Part shown: piece after piece, positions 25,251 to 37,924 of the stretch
How positions within the stretch are numbered: position 1 is the stretch's first letter
Layout of the letters: each line of letters opens with the position of its first letter
Origin: Ficedula albicollis
Taxonomy: Eukaryota > Chordata > Aves > Passeriformes > Muscicapidae
DNA: 64,000 nucleotides
Assembly (NCBI RefSeq): GCF_000247815.1
Contig: NC_021674.1
Coordinates: forward strand, 75,782,059-75,846,058
Direction: 5' to 3'
The notes under the pieces: model-generated
Told to the model about the DNA's origin: nothing
Databases searched by the model: none
Seen by the model: the letters and a program-made list of their open reading frames with translations, nothing else
Made by a program: the position numbers and the translations under genes

Positions 25251-26985
25251 ACTACCCTGATATCCAAAAAGTAGTGGTATGTTAACTGGACGGTGTTCTC
25301 AAACAGAGCATTTGTTTCTTGATATGTTTATTAAAGCAAGAGGGAACTATTAACAGAGTTGCTGAGAAGAGCTATTATCTTGATCAGAACAGCATAGATC
25401 TTACAAGAGTAAACTACATGGCTAACTTTTTTTAAGTAGCACAGTGGAGTCTGAAGGACAATAACTGGTCTTACTTAGAAAGGAATTCGCCTGGGAAGAC
25501 AAAGAAGCACCTAAGATGAAAGGAAAATACTATGGCTGTGAGTAAGGTCAAATTGGAAGCTGGGGAAAAAAATCTCATGTAGAATGAAGTTCTGTCAGCA
25601 ATTTCTCAATAAGACCAGTCTTTCTAAAGTCCCAGAACGGATTCAATATCGTCATTGTTCTTAAGAGCAAAAGTACGGATTATAATTCCAGAAGTTCCTT
25701 TGATTAGGAGAAGCCTTCTGAAAGCAGAGCAAGCCAAAGATCTATTAGCTTACTGTTTGTGCAGATGATGTTTAGACAACTTATTTAACAGTAAGAGGTA
25801 CTTAGAGACATATGTAGTCTGCATGCACGTAGCTGAAAGTACACACACCTAATTCTTAAGTCCTGGCAGTACCACATAAGTGAATCTGCTTTCCCCTCTG
25901 TGTGTAGTACATGAGGAATAAAGGAGTGGGGTGTCTCTGTTTCTTTCAATTAAAATAATAGCAGGACTCAAATGAAGTGGGCAAGGGGAGTAGGTTTGTG
26001 CTGTATCTTGGGGCAATATAGCCCAAAGAATATCCACTTGTTGTGAAGCATAATTGATTACATATATCAACATTAAGGGCTTGTCTCAAAGAGGCTGTTC
26101 AGATAATTTCTGTGAGCTCGACCAAACCCCAGCAGGTGTTTTTTATCTTGGCTCTGACAACCACAGGCCCCAGTACAAGAATTTGTCTCATAAGATTCTT
26201 CCAGAGTAAAGATCCAGACATAGATTGTCTTTAGAAGGTAGCACTTTTCAAGGTATCCTGCACCTTTTTATCCCCCCCACCCCACCAACTTGCAAAAACA
26301 ACACTGGATGACCTCATATTGCAGAAAATAATTTCAAGAATGTGGTTCTGGGTTTCCCAAGCATGATCTAATTGGCTGAAATGGTTTAAGCCATCCATCA
26401 GAGTGGCTCGTCTAGCAGATAAAACTGATGAGCTAATTTAGTGCCAGTCAAAACCATTTCTGAAGATTCACTGTCTCATGATGGGCAAAAAGTAAATTAA
26501 GACTTTTAGCTTCCATAAGGCCCAGAGGAGCTTCTATTCTTTTGCTTTTGCTGTTTTTCTAGCTTTCATAAAACCTTTTTCCCAAAACATGGAGAGGTTT
26601 CTCTAACCCTCAAAACCAAAAGCAAAGCCATCCCCTGCTGCAGCAGATACTTAGGACAGGGTATTGTATTTCCCTGCTTAAGATGGTGAAAGTCAACAAT
26701 TACAAAGCCTCAGGGCACAGAGAATCCAGAATCCTGAATCTCATTTGCTTTGCTAAACAACTCCCACATTTGGACAGAGGACAGAGTCAGTAACGGCAGA
26801 GTCACAGGTTTTGGCACACCTTCAGAGGTACTTATTAGAGTTGCACCATTTCATTTGCACAATGACTGTACTTTCTGTCTGGCCGTTTAAGAGTCAGAGC
26901 AGGAACAGAACCTGACAAGCCAAAAAGAACCCCAATGCGCTGCTTCAAAATTTGGAGGGACCTGCTGAGTTTTATTCTGCAAACA

Positions 26986-27087
26986 GCAACTGAAGATGTA
27001 AAATGATGTGTCTTTAGGAGACTGGCTGCTTTGAAAGAGCAACTGAAGATGTCAAATGATGTGTCTTTAGGAGACTGGCTGCTTTGT
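26986..27087. repeat. Tandem duplication, 53-bp period, two copies
   Basis: GCAACTGAAGATGT begins each copy at 26986 and 27039; both continue AAATGATGTGTCTTTAGGAG and ACTGGCTGCTTTG. One substitution is seen (GTAAAAT versus GTCAAAT). Confidence 0.95.
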
Positions 27088-28745
27088 GACCTGGATGTAT
27101 ATGGATAAGCATCCTGCCTGAAGTGCCAGATCAAAATATGAAGGAGGAAGAACAGCAGTCTGTGCTACTCATCTTGTTACCAATCAAAGGAAAATTGCAA
27201 TTTGTATGAGCTCTGATACATCATTTGCCAGCAGCTAGTAAGTTGCCTAAGTAGCTGAAGGAATAAATTTTAAGTGAAAAAAAAAGGAAAACTGCCTAAT
27301 AGGACACCAGGAAAGAGGTGAAATGTAGAATTACACATCTTAACAGAAATAATAAAGGTGTGGGCAAAACTGTCAGAGTAACTTCCCACTGCCAGCTATC
27401 TGTGACTGAAGGCACTGATAAAATTGGTGGCAAATCAGAAGAAATATCTGGCCTTTGTGCAACATAAGCAGTTCCTGACATGAAGCATAGGATATTCTAG
27501 AAATGGAAGATAACCCAACACAAAAAATCTGTATTTTGAAAATTCAACGCAACTAAACATTTATTTGGTGAAGTAAAAAGGCCCAGGCTTTTCTTGTCCT
27601 CTGTGTTCTCATCACAGAAGGAAATTCAAACGCAGGTTTCATGAGACTCTCTGTACTTCTCATCCCCTTGAGGATGTAAGTTCAAAGAATGCAAAGAATA
27701 GCATGACATTAGAGAAACAGTTTTTGCAAGACTGTGCACAGGGGCTTGATCTCTTAACATAGTCACTGAGCTGTAAGACACCCTTTTTCTGGCTGGAAGA
27801 AAAGGCTGGGTTGGACACCATCCAGAAGCTCAAAGCTACTCAGATCTGAGATAGATCTCACAGATTTACTTCTTCTGCCTCTCTTAATAGAATTCAGATC
27901 CCCAAGCATCTTCTGAGAGGCTTCTCTCTGAGACAATAAAGACTTCTAGTATGACCATTTGATAAAGGTGTAACTTGCCACCATTTATGAAGCAGCTTAA
28001 GAAATTCACCAAGGAAACCATGAACAGGATAAAAAGTTTAAAAAATAATAGCAAAAGAGTCATAGAAAAAATAAGATTTAAAACAATCCAGAAAAAGCTT
28101 TACAGAATAAATGCAAGACTAAGAAAGAGTAGGACATGGTTTAAACCCAAGGTGCATTTACCATGTATCCTTATTTTGCCACGTGTTCTGTCCGTTGCAC
28201 AGGCATGGCCACAGATGCACCAGATGGGTAATGCCAAAGCAAACTGGCTTATTCACACCCACCACAGGAAAATACATATGGAAAATCACCCACAGGAAAA
28301 GCAATCATTTGAATGTCAATGCAATCATATGTACAGTTATATAAAAAGCAAATTTTTTTAAAGCTGTAAATATAGCTAACAAATCCTATGCTGGATGGTA
28401 GTAGTGTTCAGACAAAAGTGCTATCATTCCTATCACCTACAGGAATGATATGAGAGTTGACAAAGCACCTCATACTCATTGGGAGACAATTTCTACTAAT
28501 TCAGAAACTGACTTAAGAAATCAGAAAGAATACATGTTGCTCAAATGAAGAGGGAATCCTTTAAGTTTCCTCATTTAGAAGGCAAGAACAGTCAATAAAT
28601 AGTACAACAGATTACAGGGAGATTTTAAAGCTGAGTGAGATGTCAATATAAGAGAAAAAGAGCAGGAAGGGTCTTTCTGTAATTATGGATAATATTTTGT
28701 GTTGTTAAACTAAACTGCATATGTTCAAGGCAAAGCAAATCAGGC
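27088..28745. other. Unannotated DNA
   Basis: The longest frame here (27975-28361, 128 codons) is lysine-rich because the DNA is A-rich, and has no recognised domain. No mobile element recognised. Confidence 0.5.
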
Positions 28746-28931
28746 CCAAATGACCAAAATCTGAACCAAAATAAAATAGTTATAGTTTTCACTACTAGTA
28801 TCTCCTCCCATAATGAAGCAGATACCAAATTAATCTTACCAAATGACCAAAATCTGAACCAAAATAAAAAAGTTATAGTTTTCACTACTAGTATCTCTTC
28901 CCATAATGAAGCAGATACCAAATTAATCTTC
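28746..28931. repeat. Tandem duplication, 93-bp period, two copies
   Basis: CCAAATGACCAAAATCTGAA begins each copy at 28746 and 28839, and both end CAGATACCAAATTAATCTT. Differences are few (AAAATAG versus AAAAAAG, CTCCTCCC versus CTCTTCCC). The 102-codon minus-strand frame across it merely reads the duplication. Confidence 0.95.
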
Positions 28932-29192
28932 ACAGTCACTCTTGGGTTCACAGAAATAAAGGTGTTAGTGCTCTTTGTAGATACAAAATATTTTACTCTT
29001 TTTTGATATCTGTGGTAGAAATTTGCAGTTAGTGAACTTTACAGTCTGTTAATGTAAAAAAAAAGCAAGGAAAGAATTTGTCTCTCAATAAATTCCAATT
29101 AGTTTAAAACCTTCCACATATGCTGGAAAATGCAACAGTATGACTATATTTTACCTTGTGTCAAAATAATTTTCCATAATTACTACTTAGGA

Positions 29193-29265
29193 AGCCTTGG
29201 GTCAAATTTTCTTTTCACTTACACCAGTGAAATGAGACTTGAGCTAAGTTTCTTTGCTGTCTCAA
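29193..29265 (+). repeat. Possible ancient amniote repeat fragment
   Basis: GGGTCAAATTTTCTTTTCAC followed by TTACACCAGTGAAATGAGAC resembles the old amniote repeat phrase GGTCAAATTCTGC...TTACACCAGTGTAAAT. Only this short core is recognisable; the assignment is from memory. Confidence 0.35.
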
Positions 29266-29550
29266 AGACAAGAATTTTGCTCCCGGTCTTTTCATTAAGT
29301 GCTGTGTTTAAAATAAAAGACAGCATGTCAGATCATATAAATATAGCTACGTCTGACAGTGCTGTAGTCATTACACAAAATCAGAATCTAGCTTACTATC
29401 ACAGATGATTGTGAATTTTTAAGTAATATGATCAGAAAAGAATAAATTCACTTCCACCATTACTTCTATCATCACTAACAGAATACAGGGTTTTCCTCCC
29501 ATCTTTCTACTGTAACTTTAAATAGTCTTTTCTGCTACATATGATGTATT

Positions 29551-29877
29551 CTCTTAAATGTCCCTGAAAATGTCACAGGATAATGCAGGGGCTGAGAGTC
29601 CTATGTAAAATTTAGTGCTCTTATTGCCTTATTTCTTTTAAATGGAAAGGAAATACCTAAATGAAGTATAAAATTTATTTATATAATATTGATATATATA
29701 CCCACGTGTATTACTTCTCTTAAATGTCCCTGAAAATGTCACAGGATAATGCAGGGGCTGAGAGTCCTATGTAAAATTTAGTGCTCTTATTGCCTTATTT
29801 CTTTTAAATGGAAAGGAAATACCTAAATGAAGTATAAAATTTATTTATATAATATTGATATATATACCCACATGCTA
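29551..29877. repeat. Tandem duplication, 166-bp period, two copies
   Basis: CTCTTAAATGTCCCTGAAAA begins the copies at 29551 and 29717, and both run to the ATTGATATATATACCCAC stretch. I see essentially no differences inside the unit; the copies diverge only at the edge (CCCACGTG versus CCCACATG). Such identity implies a very recent duplication or an assembly duplicate. Confidence 0.95.
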
Positions 29878-32800
29878 TTGACACATGTACTTGTGGACAC
29901 ACATTTCAACAAGAACTTTACCCTCAGTTAGAATTTAACCTTTTTAGTGCTAAAATACACTGTTTAAACTGCACCATCATATAAATTTTTACATGTAAAT
30001 TCTCTGTGTACATTTGGATGGACCTATGTGAAATTCATGATAAGGAACACAAATGCTTTGTTTCAATTTGATCTTTTAAGCTTTCATAACCATATACATA
30101 TACCCAATACAAAAATGTTTTATTTCTTCTTTAGAAAATCCCTCTAATTCCATTGTCATTCTCCATTGTTGTGACAAAATCTCCTTATCCTATTCAGCCA
30201 CAGCTCAAAATTGCAAGCACATATTCATACAGATACAGAAACACAGTTAGGCATAAGATGGCTTTGGAAATCAGTGCATAAGGTATCTCAAGGCGAGCAC
30301 AGCCAAGTATGTTGTCTATGAAGTTTCACAGTGATGACATTGAAGAAGCTTCAGGAGTTACACTGGAGTATCCAGTGACTCCTCAACTTCCCTGTCCTCA
30401 AAGCAGAGGAAAGTTCCCAGCCCAGTCTTTTTCTGCCTGGTGCCATCTCTTTGCTATCAGCTCCTCTTCTTTGTGCTGTCCTGCTGCCCATGGCTTTAGC
30501 CTGCACAGAGGTTAGCTTCTGTGGACTGGCTCTCACTGACCATTGCCTCCAGAAGAGTGAGCTGTAATCATCTCAACAGAGATGTTCAGGTTGAGTCTCT
30601 CTTCTCTACTTAGCCAACTGTTTTCACAAAACTTGCAGGACCATCAAACATTTAAGGTTTCCAGATTTTCATCAGAATGTCCAGTGGCTGGACAAACTAT
30701 TTTCCAGTAGGCTAATAGAAAGCATCCTTAGGAAACAAAGCAAAAACAAGCAATACCCCTATATTCCAGGAACAGTGTGCATTTCAGGTATTATTATTAT
30801 TCCTGTTTATACTCTTCCTATCTTTCCTTTCGCTAGTGGAGAGTTAATGAGGTAAAATTAGTGCTGCAGCAGCATGACAAAGAAAAGCACTTAATTACAG
30901 CTACAGATCTCAGCTGATCCTTTGCAAATACAAGTCATCATCTTGTTGCCTAGTTCTGCATTTTCCCTACCCCATTTTTTGCTCTTCCCTCCAGATCTTC
31001 AGAGCTGCATATCTCACATTATCTCTCTTCTGGTATAAACCTCCCCACAGAACTGAAGACCCTGCAGGAACCACCTCATCTTTCTCAGCTATATGACAGT
31101 GCAAACAAAAGAGCAGCTGTCCACCTCAGACACTCACCACTCAAAACAGTGCCATTTCCCAGGAGGTCGTTAAGCACCAAATATTTAGGTTAATACCCCA
31201 CTGAGAATAAAAGGAACATCCGCTCAGGCTAGTCCTCAGATGTAGAATGAAAAATTGTTTAGCACTTGATACACCAAGTATCTGTACTGAGAAAGACACT
31301 GCATACATATAGCATAGAAAACCACTGCATCATGAAAATGCAGGCACTTACTCTCGTTTTTCTGTATGCCCAGCTGTGGGAATGGGTAGAAAGAGGTGGA
31401 ATGGGTGAGAAATGTCTTTTCCTTATTTTAATTTCTGTCATGTATAAAGGCAAAAAAGAGTATCTGAAAAGTCTGCAGGTTTAGCAATTGCCAGGACTAA
31501 AGCATGTTCAGCTTTGCAGAGCTTTGAAAATTATGCTCTGTAAGGTTCACACATTACCACTAACCTTAGTTTAAAGATAATAAAAGGTTAGGGAGGAGGC
31601 AGAGATGAGGGGCTTTTCCCTCCTAGCAAGGAAACAAAGCAAAAACCAAACACGATGGTTGCAAAAAACCTGTATTCCACAACAAGTCCTTAAGACTCCC
31701 ATGTGCTACATCAGCAGCAGTACATCCTCGATTTTTATTGTAATCTTGTGGCTTTTTATTTGTAACTTATATGAAAAGAATCACATTGATTGGGGCAGAT
31801 TTAACTCAGTAAAACCTATTCTACTGAGATTGTCTGTGCTAGGTGATTTTATCAAGTTCTCTTTTGGTTTCATTTTCTTCCTCATCCCTATCCCCAGGGG
31901 AGATTGCAGCCCAGCTTGCAGAGCAAATTGCCCTAAATTGAGTTCTTTCTCTGCCATATACAGGCCTGCTTTTGGCTCCTCAGCTTGAAAACTTTATGCA
32001 TTCTTATTTTTCTCCATCTTCCTTAACACCCTCCCTCTCTTTCCAATTAAAATGGAGAAGTTTGCACCGATACCTGCTCCCAATTAAATGAATACTGCAT
32101 TACCAGCCACACACTCCAGATCTCCTTTACCCTCCCTTCATTAGTCCTATTCCTCTGAGGTTTCCTGGCTGTCTGCCAGGGACTTATGGCAAGAATTCAA
32201 AATCTTGTACACTTTATCCCCTCAAAATCATTCTTGAATTTAAGCAGCCTGCTCCTTGGGCCCAGCATGAGAAATGCTGCTAACAGATTCAGAGGGGAGG
32301 GGAGAAAAGAAAGAAAATGATTTATTTAAAAGGTTAAAAAGCTCCCATAAAAGAAGCTAAGCTAAAAGAGGTTAAACTTCCGGGCTAATTGGCTTCCGTT
32401 TCCTTTTAAAAATTCTTTCTGGAAGACAACAAATGGCAGGAAGGTGTTCCTGTTTTATTTAAGCGTATTCATGCCTACAGATAACGCATCATTCTCTTAA
32501 CACCTCAGGCATGTTCACTACTGCTCGCTCAAATTATACACCCAGCACAGAATAAAAACCTAAGCAGTCAGAGGCTTAAGCAGCTGGGTTGTTGGGGGGT
32601 TTTAGGCCTTTAAAAAAAAAAAATCACCATCTAATTTTCCAACAAATGTGAGCACTGCAGTACCATGGCATCAGCCACTCTCATCTGACACTTTAAATAA
32701 CTAACATCATGTCAAGCTGTCAGTAACGATAGCCACATTGGCAAGTCTGAAAAAGCAGAGGGAAGTACTGTATCCTCACATCACTACTTAAACCTATATA

Positions 32801-33283
32801 AACTCTCCTCACAGACCATGAAACTTTACTGTCTTTATTGAACACCAGTTTTTCAAATGCATAATGTAGTGGCTGAAGGCCCTTGTGTGGAGCTATGGTT
32901 TTTCTCATGACCTGATTTGAAGCAGTCATTCAAAGTCTTTAATGAAAAATTCTGATATTCATGATGTGATGCTCAGTGAGTGCTTGTTTCAAAATCATAC
33001 TCACAAGGTCTTCTTCCCTCTACACTCTAGAAGAAGCTTTCATCTTTTAAAATGCTACCATATTTTCACAAGAGAGAGTTTTAGCAACCTATAAATTGAT
33101 TTACCCTCTCCCATAAAGCCAGGTAAAACATGGGGTTTGCAGCATGAATTCTTGCCTTCTCTTAGCTGATCATTTTCACAAGCCACAGCTTCCCAGGTAA
33201 TACTGAATTGGTGAGACAGTTTGTAGGAGTTAAGGTGTATGGTGGTTGAAAGTCTGCTTTGAAGGATTTCTGTGACTTGGAGG
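29878..33283. other. Unannotated DNA
   Basis: No gene or mobile element recognised. The 127-codon frame at 31605-31988 and the smaller frames have no recognisable domain. The segment 30380-31100 is somewhat richer in C and T. Nothing further can be supported. Confidence 0.5.
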
Positions 33284-34275
33284 CTTTTAATTTTCTCCAT
33301 CTCTTCATTTCTCAGCCAATATTTCTCGATGCAGGATGATTCCTGCCTAAAGAAAGCAATCTCCTTGGAAATTTTTTTTTTAATTGAAGGAGAAAAAATA
33401 TCTATTATTTGTGAAAGCCACTTCTGATCTTGTCTTTTCCCTTTTATTAAAGGCCTCTTTACTAATTACTGCTTCTCATTCCCATCTACAGATGGGAACA
33501 GAAAATAACTGAGATCTGGTTGTAAAAATACCACACTGAAAATAATACAACATTCAGGTGTTACAAATCTTTCTGTAATATCTTATGGCATTTACTCAAG
33601 CCATGTGCACAAGCAAGTCACAATATTACATTCACCCCTCTCCTTGAAGAGAGGTAACAAACAGCAAACTGAGCAGGATCAGAACTAACACACACCATTT
33701 TTAGAAGGAAAAAAGAAAAGTAGCAACTGTGCAAAAATACACAGTGCATATACAGCACTCCAAAAAACCTAAACAATACCTTTTAATTTTCTCCAACTCT
33801 TCATTTCTCAGCCAATATTTCTCGATGCAGGATGATTCCTGCCTAAAGAAAGCAATCTCCTTGGAAATTTTTTTTTTAATTGAAGGAGAAAAAATATCTA
33901 TTATTTGTGAAAGCCACTTCTGATCTTGTCTTTTCCCTTTTATTAAAGGCCTCTTTACTAATTACTGCTTCTCATTCCCATTTACAGATGGGAACAGAAA
34001 ATAACTGAGATCTGGTTGTAAAAATACCACACTGAAAATAATACAACATTCAGGTGTTACAAATCTTTCTGTAATATCTTATGGCATTTACTCAAGCCAT
34101 GTGCACAAGCAAGTCACAATATTACATTCACCCCTTTCCTTGAAGAGAGGTAACAAACAGCAAACTGAGCAGGATCAGAACTAACACACACCATTTTTAG
34201 AAGGAAAAAAGAAAAGTAGCAACTGTGCAAAAATACACAGTGCATATACAGCACTCCAAAAAACCTAAACAATAC
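33284..34275. repeat. Tandem duplication, 496-bp period, two copies
   Basis: CTTTTAATTTTCTCCA begins each copy at 33284 and 33780. The first copy runs directly into the second at ...CCTAAACAATAC. I see only about three substitutions over 496 bases (CCATCTC/CCAACTC, CATCTACAG/CATTTACAG, CCCCTCTCC/CCCCTTTCC). No coding frame is preserved across it. A 64-codon frame occurs only in the second copy because of the junction. Confidence 0.96.
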
Positions 34276-36959
34276 CTTCTATCAAGTTAATAGAATACAC
34301 TCTGAGAATTCACACAGTGTATTAAAACACCATAAAATAGCAATTATTACCTTAAATAAAATAAACTCACTATATCTATACTAAAAAGTCTCAGAAAGGA
34401 GCAACCAATATCCAAGTGCTGGAATACTATCAGGCTACATTCAATATTACTAATAGCCTCTGCTCAGGAAAGGCCACAGATAATATAAGCTAAGAATGAC
34501 TGTACTAAAAAGCTGCAGATTAAATAATTCATGGATAAGTAGCATGGGTACATTGTACTACAGTACTTTGTGGATATTTGTGTGACTTGCAAGCACCACC
34601 AAGCTATGGATGTTATGAAAAGTGTTGTACAAACAAAACAGTAATGTTGTATTCAACAACCATGCTAATTTAAAGGTGGTCCTTCAAAAATATTCAGGTC
34701 AGGATTTAAATCTTGGGATCTTTGTTGTTCCTTTTCAGCAGATTCTGTCACAATCCAAGAAAAAAATATAATCCTCAAAAAATATCTGTCACTCTGGCAT
34801 TTTTAAGTTTGATGCATCCATCAGCAAGCAACAAGACCATGACCAGGAGGAAATGTCAGTGTTTAATAGTTAGCTGCCAAACTGAGATAATTTTTATGTT
34901 TCTGATTCTTGGAGTGAAATCAAAAATCTCTTATTCAGTTCCCAGGTTCCTTAAGTTGTACATGGGGAAATGGGGTATTGTAGAAGCCAGTGAGACCCTG
35001 AGCTGTGAGCTACCTAAAATTATTATATTCCACAAGCAGTCACCTACAATGCATTTAGGGAGAAAAGACCAGCCCTTTACCTATATTCTCAACCTTTCTA
35101 ACTCAGGAACAAAAGCAGTACCTCTGTCTGTAAGAGACCAGAACCTTGAACTTTATTGCTGTGTTCTCACTCCTCAGACTGGACATGTCTGTCTTTGACA
35201 CAGCAAATCTCACTCTTGGCAGTTCCAACAGTGAGTGGAGAGCACAATTTCCATCCAGAGTCGCCTTGCACCTACCAATGTAAAAGACAGATTTTGAACA
35301 GTGTAAACTTGAATCTGCTCAACTGAAGAAAGGAACTAGGCCCAAGTTTTAAGATTAAACATTTTTTTTTAAACATGTAATTCTATAAAATAATAAATTG
35401 TTCTTCTATTGACTTATTTTAAGAGTTTGATACTAATTCAAAAGACACATTTTGACAGGAGTATATACGAGTTACCATGCATGAGGTACATTTTCACACT
35501 GCCAAGTGATTTTCTTAAAATTATACACTGAACCTAATTGTTCCTGAGCATCACCTGGCTTGCATGTGGTGGACTCCCAGTCTCAACATGGTCAATATTG
35601 AGATGGTCCTGAAAAAGCTCAGTATGCAATTCTATGTAGCGAGGGCAATTTAACTTAAATCTTCCAACTTAACCCAGTGGTTAGATGGCAGCTAAGTGCG
35701 GATTTTCAGTTTTAGATTTAGCTATTTAAATTCACTTCAGACCTGGGTATCTAAATACCTTCTGTCTTTTTTTAATCTGCACTGGTTTTACTGCAAGTTT
35801 TTCAGTTTCCTAGATAAGATCACACTACAGCTGAAATCTAAATTTTCCAGATCAGAATCTTTGTCATACCTGTTAGCTTCTCATGTCAGCTTCTATTTTT
35901 ATGAACAAACCTAACTTCTTCTGACTCAGGAAAAAACACATATATGTAAAATACAAAGCACTTCCTGCAGAGTACTAAAAACTGAATTTAAAAAGTTAGA
36001 TTGAGAGAAGACAGACCTCTGCCCTGCCTTGCCATTGTTTATTCAGAAAAAAATGTTATTTAAATTATTTTTCTTGAATGAAATAAACCAATTTTTTTTC
36101 TTACTCTGGGAAAATCATCATCCCAGATCTTCCATGTCACATACAATATGGGTATCTGCAATCCTGGTAAAAAGATACCATAAAAAAATAAAAGTATTTT
36201 CATCCCAACTCAGAGATCTCTGACTTTCTATTTGAGACATATTTACCTTCAATGGCTAGATGAATATATTCACAATGCTCTTTTAAGGAACAGCAGAACT
36301 AGAATTGCTATGAATTTCAACTCTGACACACTTTTCCCAATGTTAATTGCACCCTGTGTTTGGTTTGTTACTTGTCTCAGTCTGCAAAAGGCCCTGAATA
36401 TGCTCTTAGAGATATCTCTTAAATGTTAAACCATTAAATTATGCTTACTAGTTCTAGATTTTGTGGGCAACTACAAAGGGAACCATGAATCATATCCACC
36501 CTGCTCTCTTCAGACCCTATCAACAGCAGAAATGAATAGTTATTTGTTGATTATGACAGTAAATATCCAGCACCAGGGAAGCATTTCATCCAATACTCCT
36601 GAAACAATCTCTGTTCCTCCACATGCTCCCTTTTCACAGCTACAGAAAGATCAGCTAGAATATGTGAGGCCATGAAAAAATTGAAAATCATTACAATACA
36701 TTAGAACTATTAAGAAAAAAGCAGTAAAAAGAAAATATCTGCTATAGAATTGAGACTGCAGGGGCGAGTACTTCAACATTTTAATCTTTAAAAAGCATAG
36801 AGACTTCCTCTGTATCACAAAGTTCTGTTTAGAAAATATTAATTATAATCCAGTGTTCCAATTTTTTTTTTTTATGCTAGAATCCCTTTTCCTCAACACT
36901 GTGTTTCCCAACATAACTACTATTTGAAGGAGGACCTAGACAGAGCAAACCTTTGAGAG
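34276..36959. other. Unannotated AT-rich DNA
   Basis: The 161-codon frame at 34713-35198 is the longest one here not explained by a repeat. It has no recognisable domain, no bias typical of genes, and no neighbour to support it. No mobile element recognised before the CR1 start. Confidence 0.5.
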
Positions 36960-37103
36960 ACAGGAGGATCTAAAGAAAGGAGCCTTTGACATGGTCCTCC
37001 ACAATATCCTTCTCTCTAAATTGGTGACAGATGGATTTGATGAGTGAACTGTTAGATGGATAAGAAAGTGGTTGGACAGTCACATTTATGGGGGTTGTGA
37101 TCA

Positions 37104-37285
37104 ATGGTTCAGAGGCCAATGGAATTAGTGAGAAGTGGAGTCCCTCATGGGTCCATACTGGGACCAGTGATATTTAATATCTTCATTAATGGCACAGAAG
37201 GATCAAGCACGCTCAACAAATTTGTAGATGACACCAATTCAGTGGTGTGTCTGACACACCTGAAGGGTGGGATGCAATCCAGAGG
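37104..37285 (+). pseudogene. CR1 reverse-transcriptase remnant
   Basis: The frame carries [19 protein letters not shown] at about residues 11-29 and a modified active-site box FVDDT at residues 40-44 (37221-37235), where CR1 normally has FADDT. The acidic pair is present. The frame starts at an internal methionine and runs into the inserted LTR just after HLKGGMQS, so it is non-functional. It forms one continuous RT region with the CR1 segment after the LTR. Confidence 0.88.
37280..37285 (+). repeat. Left target-site duplication of solo LTR
   Basis: CAGAGG directly before the LTR terminal TG; identical to 37930-37935 after the terminal CA. The unbroken CR1 would read ATCCAGAGGGACCTG, containing this hexamer once. 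Confidence 0.9.
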
Positions 37286-37689
37286 TGTGGGCGCCTAGAG
37301 TATTCCTCTGGCTTCTCTGGAGGCCTCAAGACCCCCCTGGCGGGGTCCCCAAAGACCCTCAAATGACACCCAGATATCTCAGTGGCTGGATTTAACTCCT
37401 TGGAACAATCTACAACATTGAGGGAAGAAATGCAAGCTGCAAAAATAAATAGAGTGTAAATTAGACAGTTAGAATGTAGAATTAGCAGATTTCTAGAATG
37501 TTTATATTAAGGGGCTCGTGGCTAAGATGGAGGATTTGAGACATGGTATGCTTCTTCCTCCTTCTTCACTCCATGCATGTTGGAGTGCCACCTTGGCATC
37601 CTTCAATTGGATGGGGACAAAACTAGACATTGCAATAAGAATGTGGTGTATTGGAAAATAATTGTAAATACCTAGCACGTAATTTAGAG

Positions 37690-37697
37690 TATAAAAG
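37690..37697 (+). promoter_or_regulatory. LTR TATA box
   Basis: TATAAAAG within the solo LTR, placed about 400 bases from its 5' end and 93 bases before the polyadenylation signal. This is the position expected for the U3 promoter. Whether it is still active cannot be judged from sequence alone. Confidence 0.75.
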
Positions 37698-37789
37698 ATA
37701 AGTCCTGCCTCTGTCAGGCAGATTCTTCCCTGGATGTCTGGCTGGACAGACCGCTGTTAGCTGGACAAAGAATTCCTGAGATAAGAAAT

Positions 37790-37795
37790 AATAAA
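37790..37795 (+). terminator. LTR polyadenylation signal
   Basis: AATAAA in the solo LTR, downstream of the TATA box. Cleavage would be expected 10 to 30 bases later, marking the R/U5 border. Confidence 0.7.
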
Positions 37796-37924
37796 CAATC
37801 CTTGAAACCTCAGAAACCAGCCTCCTGCGGTCTCTCATCAGCAAGTGTCGGGAAAAACCTGAATTCTAAATCACCTTCATGTTCTCTTGAGGTGATCTCA
37901 AGCATAAAGAGACACCTCGGGCTG

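Larger units (their letters stand above)
20961..26985. other. Unannotated AT-rich DNA
   Basis: About 6 kb with no recognised exon or mobile element; open frames are at most 80 codons. A-rich simple tracts lie at 21001-21044, 23584-23637 and 25157-25250. A short G-run patch (GGGGGAGGGGGGG) lies near 23465-23477. Confidence 0.55.
36960..37285 (+). mobile_element. CR1 LINE, 5' segment of a copy split by an LTR
   Basis: Plus-strand CR1 ORF2 sequence: GGAGCCTTTGACATGGTCCT, CACAATATCCTTCTCTC, TGGAGTCCCTCATGGGTCC, and ACACACCTGAAGGGTGGGAT. It stops at ATCCAGAGG, where a solo LTR is inserted, and resumes at 37930 with the matching CAGAGGGACCTG. The element is truncated at its 5' side, with an uncertain edge near 36960. 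Confidence 0.9.

Noticed and set aside
27975..28361. 128-codon basic, lysine-rich frame
   Set aside because: Lysine content comes from A-rich DNA; no family recognised and no exon signals.
28643..28951. 102-codon minus-strand frame with an internal protein repeat
   Set aside because: The protein repeat is just the 93-bp DNA tandem duplication.
34713..35198. 161-codon plus-strand open frame
   Set aside because: Longest frame not over a repeat, but no domain, signal or supporting neighbour; compatible with chance.
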